Source: Conexibacter sp. CPCC 205762
Lineage (GTDB): Bacteria > Actinomycetota > Thermoleophilia > Solirubrobacterales > Solirubrobacteraceae
Assembly: GCF_030646155.1 (NCBI RefSeq)
Contig: NZ_JAUTDN010000047.1
Coordinates: forward strand, 1-37,135
Reading direction: 5' to 3'
DNA: 37,135 nucleotides
The notes under the pieces were generated by a model. It saw only the letters and a program-made list of their open reading frames with translations. It had not been told where the DNA came from and did no database searches. Each line of letters opens with the position of its first letter. The first letter of the stretch is position 1. Positions 31,475-37,135 of this stretch are shown here, piece by piece. Both the position numbers and the translations under genes were made by a program.

Positions 31475-31849
31475 ATGCGCACGATCGTCGGACTTCTCCT
31501 CGCGGCCGGTCTGGCTGCCGCAATCGCCCCGGCCGCGTCGCCGGCGGCCACGACCAAGGTCTGCCCGATACCGCCGGTGGCGAGATACCCGTACCCCGGC
31601 ACGAACGGCACCTGGACGCTGTTCAGAGCGAAGGGCGTCACCTGCGCGACCTCGTACAGAGTCGCGACCGCGTTCCAGAAGTGCCGCCTGAAGAACGGCG
31701 TCTCGGGCCGCTGCGTCAAGAAGGTCGCCGACGGCTGGGCCTGCCGCGAGCAGCGCAACAGCGGCCCGACCTCGTTCGGTGCCGCGGTCACCTGCAGCAA
31801 AGGCAGAGCGACCGTCGGGCACAACTACATGCAGACGACCTCGGGCTGA
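31475..31849 (+). CDS. Small secreted cysteine-rich protein, unknown function
   Basis: 124 residues with a signal peptide (MRTIVGLLLAAGLAAAIAPA). The mature part has six cysteines (KVCPI, GVTCAT, FQKCRL, SGRCVK, WACREQ and VTCSKG), enough for three disulfides. The pattern VTCAT...VA.AF..C and a final V.C..G...V is shared, as far as I recall, with many unnamed exported proteins of high-GC actinobacteria. It has no known function. The ATG at 31475 was chosen at the signal peptide. Four AGA arginine codons in this short gene are noticeable. Confidence 0.75.
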   Translation: MRTIVGLLLAAGLAAAIAPAASPAATTKVCPIPPVARYPYPGTNGTWTLFRAKGVTCATSYRVATAFQKCRLKNGVSGRCVKKVADGWACREQRNSGPTSFGAAVTCSKGRATVGHNYMQTTSG

Positions 31850-31858
31850 GAACAGGTT

Positions 31859-32452
31859 CTAAGGCCAGCCGAGGTCGCGCAGCAGCGACACCGCCGCCGC
31901 GAGATGGTCACGCGGCGGCGTCCGCGGCTGCAGCGTGACGAGCCGCCGGGCGGCGCCGATCGCGCCCATGAAGCTGCCGGCGAGCAGCTCCGCGCGCTGG
32001 GCGTCGGCGCCGCGCGCGGCGAGGAAGTCGACGACGGCGGCGTGGTGGTCGGCGACGAGCGCCTCGTCGCGGCGGCGCAGCTCCGGCTCGCGCTCCAGCA
32101 GCGCCAGCAGCTCGCCGCGCTCCTCGGCCGGCTCGTCGTCGTGCTGCTCCAGTCTCAGCAGGCCGAGCAGCGCGTCGACGAGCGCGTCGAGCGTCGGCCG
32201 GTCGGCCGGCTGCTCGCCGAGCAGGCGGCGGAAGCGGCCGAGCTCCTCCGCGTGGCGGTGGAAGACGAGGTCCTCCTTGCGCGGGAAGTGGCGGAAGACG
32301 GTCCGCGGCGCGACGCCGGCCTCGGCGGCGACCTGCTCGACCGAGGTCGCGGCGTAGCCCTGCCGCAGGAACAGCCGGCGGGCGGCGGCGACGATCTCGG
32401 CGCGGGCCCGTGCGCGGTTGCGCTCGCGGAGGGTCGGCCGTGTCGCGGTCAC
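31859..32452 (-). CDS. TetR-family transcriptional regulator (next to MMPL)
   Basis: 197 residues. N-terminal helix-turn-helix: RAEIVAAARRLFLRQGYAATSVEQVAAEAGVAPRTVFRHFPRKEDLVF. The C-terminal half is acidic/Leu-rich and contains many charged residues (RREALVADHH-type helix), usual for ligand domains of the family. GTG start. It diverges from the MMPL transporter with a 77-bp spacer, so it most likely represses that gene. No strong ribosome site is visible. Confidence 0.92.
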   Translation of the reverse strand: MTATRPTLRERNRARARAEIVAAARRLFLRQGYAATSVEQVAAEAGVAPRTVFRHFPRKEDLVFHRHAEELGRFRRLLGEQPADRPTLDALVDALLGLLRLEQHDDEPAEERGELLALLEREPELRRRDEALVADHHAAVVDFLAARGADAQRAELLAGSFMGAIGAARRLVTLQPRTPPRDHLAAAVSLLRDLGWP

Positions 32453-32529
32453 GGGCAGAGGGTAGTTGCTGGCCAGGTCCCTAAGATGTCAGTCACTGCC
32501 AGTTCGACAGTCGGAGTCACCTAACCGCC

Positions 32530-34626
32530 ATGCGTCTGCTGCTGCTCTCCACCGGCCGCCGCTCGAAGCTGCTCGTCGCGCTCGTCGGGATCCTCTTCGC
32601 GGCCGGGCTCGCCTCCCAGTCGGGCAAGCTCGAGCAGGTCCAGAAGAGCGACACCGCCGACTTCCTGCCCGGCGGCGCCGAGTCGGTCGCGGCGCTGGAG
32701 GCGGCGCGGCAGTTCCCCTCCGGTGACGTCTCGCCCGCGGTCGTCGTGGCCGCGCGCGACGGCGGGCTGACGGGGGCGGACAGAGCGGCTTTGTCGCGGG
32801 GGCGCGCTGCCGCCGCCGATGGCTCGCTGCCGCTGGCCGTCGACAGGCTGCCGCCGGTCACGTTCGCGCGCGACGGCGCCGCCGCGCTGCTGCCGGTGCC
32901 GCTTCGGGCTGGCGACGGCGACGCGGTCGCCGAAGCGGTGAAGGAACTGCGCGCCGCGCTGACGGACGCGCCGCCGGGGCTGGAGACCGCGGTCACCGGC
33001 CCGGCCGGCTTCACAACCGACCTGAAGGACGTCTTCGCCGGCGCCGACACGCGCCTGCTCGCGGTCACCGGCGGGCTCGTGCTGGTGCTGCTGATCCTGA
33101 TCTACCGCTCGCCGATCTTCTGGCTCGTGCCGTTCTTCACGGTGCTGCTGACGGAGGGCGCCAGCCGCGGCATGGCGGCGCTGCTGGGCGAGGCCGGGCT
33201 GACGATCAACGGCCAGAACGCCGGCATCCTGTCGGTGCTCGTCTTCGGCGCCGCGACCGACTACGCGCTGCTGCTCGTCGCCCGCTACCGCGAGGAGCTG
33301 CGGCGAGAGGAGGACGCGGGCCGCGCGATGGCTGCGGCGCTGCGCGGCGCCGCCCCGGCGATCCTCGCCAGCGGCGGGACGGTGATCGCCGGCCTGCTGA
33401 CGCTGGTGCTGGCCGACGTCGACTCGACCGCCTCGATCGGCCCGCTCGGCGCGGTCGGCGTCGCGCTCGCGCTGCTGCTGAGCCTGACGGTGCTGCCCGC
33501 GACGCTCGTGCTGGTCGGCCGCCGCGCCTTCTGGCCGTACGTGCCGCGGGTCGTCGCCGCGTCCGCGCCTGGCGCCGCGACGCCGCGCGACCCCGCCGAC
33601 GACCCGCGCGAGCACCGCATCTGGCACGCGCTCGGCCGCCGCATCGAGGCGCATCCGCGGCGGCTGTGGCTCGGCGCGACCGCGATCCTGGCCGTGCTCG
33701 CGCTCGGCCTGACCGGGATCGACACCTCGCTGACGCAGGAGCAGCAGCTGCGCGGCAACCCGGAGGCGGTCACGGGGCAGGCGCTGCTGGCCGAGCACTT
33801 CCCGGCGGGCAGCTCGGCGCCGGCGAGCGTGATCGTGCCGCCGGGCGGCGACGTCGAGGCGGTGCGGGCGGCGGTGGAGCGCAGCGACGCGGCGGCCGGG
33901 ATCCAGCGCACGGAGGAGGGGAGACCGGGCACCCAGCTGAGCGTCGTCTTGGCCTCCGATCCCTTCTCGGAGCGGGCTGTCGCGGCGATCCCGCGGCTGC
34001 GCGCGGCGGTCCACGCGGTCGCGCCGGAGGCGCTGATCGGCGGCCAGACGGCACAGTCGTACGACCTGCGCCAGGCGGCCGAGCGCGACAACCTCGCGAT
34101 CCCGCCGCTGACGCTGCTGGTCGTGCTGCTGATCCTGATCGCGCTGCTGCGCGCGGTCGTCGCGCCGCTGCTGCTATTGGCCGCGACGGCGCTGTCGGCG
34201 GCGGCCGCGCTGGGGGCGGGGGTGGTGATCTTCGGCCACGTGCTCGACCTGCCGGCGGTCGACCCGGCGCTGCCGCTGCTGGCGTTCGTCTTCCTCGTCG
34301 CGCTCGGGATCGACTACACGATCTTCCTGATGGCGCGGGCGCGCGAGGAGGCCGCGCGGCGCGGCACGCGCCGGGGCGTGCTCGCCGCGCTGGCGGTGAC
34401 CGGCGGCGTGATCACGAGCGCGGGCGTCGTCCTCGCCGGCACCTTCTCCGCGCTCGCGGTACTGCCGCTGGTGCTGCTGACGGAGCTGGGCACGGTGGTG
34501 GCGTTCGGCGTTCTGCTCGACACCCTGCTGGTGCGCTCGGTGCTGGTGCCGGCACTCGTGCACGACGTCGGCGAGCGCGTCTGGTGGCCGTCGCGGCCGG
34601 CGCGCGACGACGGCGACGTGCGCTGA
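32530..34626 (+). CDS. MMPL/RND-family membrane transporter
   Basis: 698 residues with the duplicated MMPL layout: TM1 (KLLVALVGILFAAGLAS), an extracytoplasmic domain, and a 5-TM bundle with GLVLVLLILIYRSPIFWLVPF and NAGILSVLVFGAATDYALLLVARYREEL. The second half repeats this (LLVVLLILIALLRAVVAPLLL; ALGIDYTIFLMARAREE). The Asp-Tyr pairs in TDYALLL and IDYTIFL are the proton-relay positions of the family. It may export lipids or drugs using the proton gradient. The ATG at 32530 follows a GGAG at about 32512. Probably regulated by the divergent TetR gene. Confidence 0.93.
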   Translation: MRLLLLSTGRRSKLLVALVGILFAAGLASQSGKLEQVQKSDTADFLPGGAESVAALEAARQFPSGDVSPAVVVAARDGGLTGADRAALSRGRAAAADGSLPLAVDRLPPVTFARDGAAALLPVPLRAGDGDAVAEAVKELRAALTDAPPGLETAVTGPAGFTTDLKDVFAGADTRLLAVTGGLVLVLLILIYRSPIFWLVPFFTVLLTEGASRGMAALLGEAGLTINGQNAGILSVLVFGAATDYALLLVARYREELRREEDAGRAMAAALRGAAPAILASGGTVIAGLLTLVLADVDSTASIGPLGAVGVALALLLSLTVLPATLVLVGRRAFWPYVPRVVAASAPGAATPRDPADDPREHRIWHALGRRIEAHPRRLWLGATAILAVLALGLTGIDTSLTQEQQLRGNPEAVTGQALLAEHFPAGSSAPASVIVPPGGDVEAVRAAVERSDAAAGIQRTEEGRPGTQLSVVLASDPFSERAVAAIPRLRAAVHAVAPEALIGGQTAQSYDLRQAAERDNLAIPPLTLLVVLLILIALLRAVVAPLLLLAATALSAAAALGAGVVIFGHVLDLPAVDPALPLLAFVFLVALGIDYTIFLMARAREEAARRGTRRGVLAALAVTGGVITSAGVVLAGTFSALAVLPLVLLTELGTVVAFGVLLDTLLVRSVLVPALVHDVGERVWWPSRPARDDGDVR

Positions 34627-34701
34627 CGCCCGGCGGCCCCGCGCAGATGCTCCGCGCCCCGCGCAGACGCCCCGCGCCCCGCGCCCCGCGCTGACGCCCG
34701 C
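34627..34701. other. Low-complexity CCCGCGC-rich spacer between convergent genes
   Basis: 75 bp of repeated CCCCGCGC-like motifs between the MMPL stop and the cupin stop. I see no clean hairpin or T-run and no coding potential. Confidence 0.5.
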
Positions 34702-35052
34702 CTACTCCACGACGACGTAGACCTTGCGCAGGCGCTCGTGGACGGTCCAGGTCGTTCTGTCGCCGGCGCGCAGCTCGACGGCGTCGCCGGGGCCGGCCTC
34801 GACGACGCGGCCGTCGGCGAACGCGATCGTCGCGCGGCCGCTGATCACGACGAACAGCTCGTCGGCCTCGACGTCGGTCGAGACGCCCTCGCCGATCTCC
34901 CAGACGCCCGCGCTGACGGCGCCGGCCGGCGCCCGCCACAGCTCGCGCGCGGCGACGGTCGGATCGCCGGAGACGACCTGCTCGGCCGGCAGCGGCGCGT
35001 GCTCCAGCTCGACGTCGGCGACGTGGACGGCGAACGGGGGAGTGGCGGTCAT
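34702..35052 (-). CDS. Cupin-domain protein (EutQ/DUF861-like)
   Basis: 116 residues, single cupin barrel: WRAPAGAVSAGVWEIGEGVSTDVEADELFVVISGRATIAFADG, then VEAGPGDAVELRAGDRTTWTVHERLRKVYVV. The pattern resembles the EutQ-like/DUF861 group, in which a Glu and aromatic residues replace some of the metal histidines, so metal binding is uncertain. The ATG overlaps the stop of the upstream TetR gene (ATGA), so the two are one transcription unit. Confidence 0.87.
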   Translation of the reverse strand: MTATPPFAVHVADVELEHAPLPAEQVVSGDPTVAARELWRAPAGAVSAGVWEIGEGVSTDVEADELFVVISGRATIAFADGRVVEAGPGDAVELRAGDRTTWTVHERLRKVYVVVE

Positions 35053-35858
35053 CGGCGATTCCTTCTCGTTGCGGTGGCGGGAGAGGGGATGATGCCGCTC
35101 GCGGCGGCTGCGACGACCGTCTCCAGCTCCGCCTGCACGAGCAGCCGGCCGTCGAGCCCCATGTCGCCGACGACGCCGGCCAGCTCCAGCGTCACGATCC
35201 CGTGCAGCCGCGTCCAGGTGAGGACCCCGAGCAGCAGCAGCGCCGGCGCCGCCGTCTCGTCCTCGCCGCGCGCACCGGCCCAGCGGCGGAGCTGCCCCGC
35301 GAGCTTCGGCGACGGCACGCCCGCGCCCGCGCCCGCCCCGCCGGCCCCGCCCGCGCCCGCCCCGCCCGCGCCCCTCGCGCGGGCGTCGGCCGCCCCCTTC
35401 GCGACCCGCCCGAGCAGCTCCAGCAGCGTTCCCATCGCCGGCTGGATCGCGGAGATCGCCTCCCCTGGCTCGGCGTATCCGGGCGGGCGGACGCTGAACA
35501 GCAGGCCGTAGCGGTACGGGTTCGCAAGCGCCCACGCCCGGTAGGCGTCCGCCACCTGCGCCAACCGCCGCGCGGGCGCGCGGCGCGGGCCGATCGCGGC
35601 GGCGCTGCGGACGACCTCCGCCAGCTCGCCGTAGCCGTCGGTCACGAGCGCGCCGAGCAGCTCCTCGCGGGCGGCGAAATAGCGGTAGATCGCCGGACCG
35701 GACATCCCCATCGCCTTTGCGATCGCGTTGAGCGACAGCGCACCGGCGCCACCCTCGGCGACCTGCGCCAGCGCGTGCTGCTTGATCTCGTCGAGGGTCT
35801 GGGCGCGCAGACGCTCACGGCGGCTGAGCGGCTCGATCGCATCGCTTCCGGTCGGCAT
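35049..35858 (-). CDS. TetR/AcrR-family regulator with WHG-type C-terminal domain
   Basis: 269 residues. DNA-binding part: LDEIKQHALAQVAEGGAGALSLNAIAKAMGMSGPAIYRYFAAREELLGALV. The C-terminal part fits the WHG group (YRAWALANPYRYGLLFS; LLGVLTWTRLHGIVTLELAG). A Gly/Ala-rich insert of about 20 residues (about 35,325-35,400) lies between ligand-domain helices, probably a GC-rich expansion in a loop. It is co-transcribed with the cupin gene and diverges from the quinone-oxidoreductase-like gene, with an AT-rich spacer that may hold its operator. Confidence 0.92.
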   Translation of the reverse strand: MPTGSDAIEPLSRRERLRAQTLDEIKQHALAQVAEGGAGALSLNAIAKAMGMSGPAIYRYFAAREELLGALVTDGYGELAEVVRSAAAIGPRRAPARRLAQVADAYRAWALANPYRYGLLFSVRPPGYAEPGEAISAIQPAMGTLLELLGRVAKGAADARARGAGGAGAGGAGGAGAGAGVPSPKLAGQLRRWAGARGEDETAAPALLLLGVLTWTRLHGIVTLELAGVVGDMGLDGRLLVQAELETVVAAAASGIIPSPATATRRNRR

Positions 35859-35954
35859 TCGAACATCGTAACACCATGTTGCGTTGTGCTAGTCGTGCTA
35901 GAAATGTTATAGGTTCTAACTCAAGTGAAGAGTCGATACCAAGGGATGTGGATC
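35859..35954. promoter_or_regulatory. AT-rich divergent promoter/operator region
   Basis: Markedly less GC-rich than its surroundings. It contains AACAT-N9-ATGTT (35862-35880), a direct repeat GTGCTAG-TC-GTGCTAG ending at 35901, and TAGAA-N10-TTCTA (35899-35918) around TTATAGG. One of these is probably the TetR operator. Exact promoters for either direction are not certain. Confidence 0.45.
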
Positions 35955-37064
35955 ATGCGTACGCTTCAGATTGAACTGCCCGCGATCGGTGCGCCGGAGA
36001 CGCTGCGCGCGGTGCGGCGGGAGCTGCCCGAGCCGGGTGCCGGCGAGGCGCTCGTGCGCGTCGAGGCGACCGGCGTCTCGTTCGCCGAACAGCAGATGCG
36101 GCGGGGCAAGTACTACGACCAGCCGGCCTTCCCGTTCGTCCCCGGCTACGACCTCGTCGGCGTGATCGAGCGGCTCGGCGGAGGCTCGGAGGCGGCGGGC
36201 GCGGGCAGCGGCGCGGCGGGCGCGGGCAGCGGCGCGGCGGGCGCGGACGGCGGTGCGGCTGGCGCGGGCGACGGCCTGCGCCCCGGCATGCGCGTCGCGG
36301 CGCTGACGAGAACCGGTGCCTGGGCGGAGCGGGTCGTGCTCGACCGCGCCGACCTCGTGCCGCTGCCGGACGGCCTCGACGCGGTCGCCGCGGAGACCGC
36401 GATCGTCAACGGCGTCACCGCCCAGCGGATGCTCCACCGCAGCGCGAAGGTCAGCGCGGGGGAGACGATCGTCGTGCTCGGCGCGGCGGGCGGGGTCGGT
36501 TCGCTGCTGGTCCAGCTCGCCCGCGCGGCCGGCGTGCGCGTGATCGGCGTCGCCGGCGGCAGACAGCAGCAGGGGGTCGCCGCGCTGGGTGCGATCGCGG
36601 TCGACTACCGCGCCGAGGACGTGCCGGCACGCGTGCGCGAGCTGGCGCCCGACGGCGTCGCGGCCGTCTTCGACCACGTCGGCGGCGCCGGCATCGAGGC
36701 GTCGTGGCGGATGCTCGCGCGCGGCGGGACGCTCGTCTCCTATGGCACCGCCGCGACCAAGGACGAGCCCGGCAACCCGCGGCTGCCGGTGCTGAAGCTG
36801 CTCGGCCGCCTGACGCTCTGGAACCTGCTGCCAAACGGTCGCAGGGCGCTCTTCTTCAACCTCTGGGCCGGCCGCAGGCTGCGCCCCGCGCGCTACCGCG
36901 CAGAGCTGAGAGAAGACCTCACGCGTCTGTTCGCGCTGCTGGCCGACGGCGAGCTGAGAGCGCAGGTCGCCGGCCGCTTCCCGCTCGCCGACGCCGCCGC
37001 CGCGCTCCGCTTCGCCGAGCAGGGCGGCAACACCGGCAAGGTGGTGCTGCTCGCCGGCGCATGA
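35955..37064 (+). CDS. Quinone-oxidoreductase-like medium-chain dehydrogenase
   Basis: 369 residues of the zinc-free MDR type (QOR-like). ALVRVEATGVSFAEQQMRRGKYYDQPAFPFVPGYDLVGVIE is the GroES-like part; IVNGVTAQRMLHRSAKVSAGETIVVLGAAGGVGSLLVQLARA holds the NADP motif AAGGVG; FDHVGGAGIEASWRMLARGGTLVSYG follows, and the end is GNTGKVVL. Zinc-binding cysteines are absent. A 21-bp repeat inserts about 28 Gly/Ala/Ser residues in the catalytic domain. The start is ATG 35955, eight bases after AAGGGA; upstream in-frame starts are less well placed. It diverges from the TetR-cupin pair, its likely regulator. Confidence 0.9.
   Translation: MRTLQIELPAIGAPETLRAVRRELPEPGAGEALVRVEATGVSFAEQQMRRGKYYDQPAFPFVPGYDLVGVIERLGGGSEAAGAGSGAAGAGSGAAGADGGAAGAGDGLRPGMRVAALTRTGAWAERVVLDRADLVPLPDGLDAVAAETAIVNGVTAQRMLHRSAKVSAGETIVVLGAAGGVGSLLVQLARAAGVRVIGVAGGRQQQGVAALGAIAVDYRAEDVPARVRELAPDGVAAVFDHVGGAGIEASWRMLARGGTLVSYGTAATKDEPGNPRLPVLKLLGRLTLWNLLPNGRRALFFNLWAGRRLRPARYRAELREDLTRLFALLADGELRAQVAGRFPLADAAAALRFAEQGGNTGKVVLLAGA
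36192..36275 (+). repeat. 21-bp tandem repeat (4 units) in the MDR gene
   Basis: Units at 36192, 36213, 36234 and 36255 encode AAGAGSG-type heptads, the first two identical. The insert sits in a surface loop of the GroES-like domain, between VIERLGGG and LRPGMRVA. Confidence 0.9.
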
Positions 37065-37135
37065 GCCCCGCCGGCCGCCGCCTCCCGCGCCCGCCGCCGC
37101 CCGCGCCCGCCGCCCGCGCCCGCCGTCGCCCGCCC
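37065..37135. other. C-rich low-complexity end of window
   Basis: After the MDR stop, 71 bp of CCCGCC/CCCGCGC-like repeats. The complementary strand has many GGG runs with short spacers, so a G-quadruplex is possible. No gene is seen; the sequence continues past the window. Confidence 0.5.

Noticed and set aside
32453..32529. Operator for the TetR/MMPL divergent spacer
   Set aside because: Only short arms such as ACTG-C-CAGT are visible; too weak to call a site, although regulation is plausible.
1..37135. tRNA, rRNA, insertion sequences, phage genes or attachment sites
   Set aside because: No transposase, integrase or tRNA-like cloverleaf sequence was found; gene order and composition look chromosomal.

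Overview
This is very GC-rich DNA from an actinobacterium. Cobalamin genes of a partly aerobic type, F420/flavin-type oxidoreductases, several TetR regulators, an RNHCP-domain protein and a SigB/SigF-type sigma remnant point to Actinomycetota. My best guess is class Thermoleophilia (Solirubrobacterales, Conexibacter-like). That placement is inferred from gene content and composition, not from a marker gene.

Region 1 (1-15,815) is a large cobalamin (B12) locus. A forward operon with 4-bp ATGA/GTGA overlaps carries the end of a ChlD/BchD-like chelatase subunit, cobO, a phosphoglycerate-mutase-like metalloenzyme, cobB, a cobU-cobC fusion, cbiZ, cobL (cbiE-cbiT) and cobM. cbiD lies opposite and overlaps the cobM 3' end, and cobK diverges from it. 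A reverse operon, cbtB-cbtA-cobG-cobH-cobIJ, starts behind a clear cobalamin riboswitch, so cobalt uptake and early corrin-ring synthesis should be shut off by B12. The set mixes an oxygen-dependent step (CobG) and probable late cobalt chelation (ChlD type) with CbiD, an enzyme usually tied to the anaerobic route. Uroporphyrinogen methyltransferase, CobN, CobQ, CbiB, CobS and CobT are not in the window.

Region 2 (15,868-21,620) holds an SDR and a divergent alpha/beta hydrolase. Next come a truncated SigB/SigF-type sigma factor and a small membrane protein behind a textbook GTTT-N15-GGGTA promoter. It ends with a convergent pair of cyclic-di-GMP genes (EAL-HDOD and PAS-GAF-GGDEF).

Region 3 (21,671-37,135) is accessory and housekeeping metabolism: a TetR gene with twin operators facing two SDRs, a secreted arylsulfotransferase, 6-phosphogluconate dehydrogenase, an LLM-class oxidoreductase, an RNHCP protein and a secreted ASH-like protein. 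It continues with a GNAT and a VOC protein, a small secreted Cys-rich protein, TetR/MMPL, and TetR-cupin diverging from a quinone-oxidoreductase-like enzyme.

Two repeat phenomena stand out. A palindromic element of about 45 bp occurs twice, in the chelatase and cobG genes. Both copies are in frame, in the same codon phase, and encode a similar peptide, much like the Rickettsia palindromic elements found inside genes. In addition, many B12 enzymes carry in-frame minisatellites (21, 30, 33, 36 or 42 bp units) in loops and linkers.
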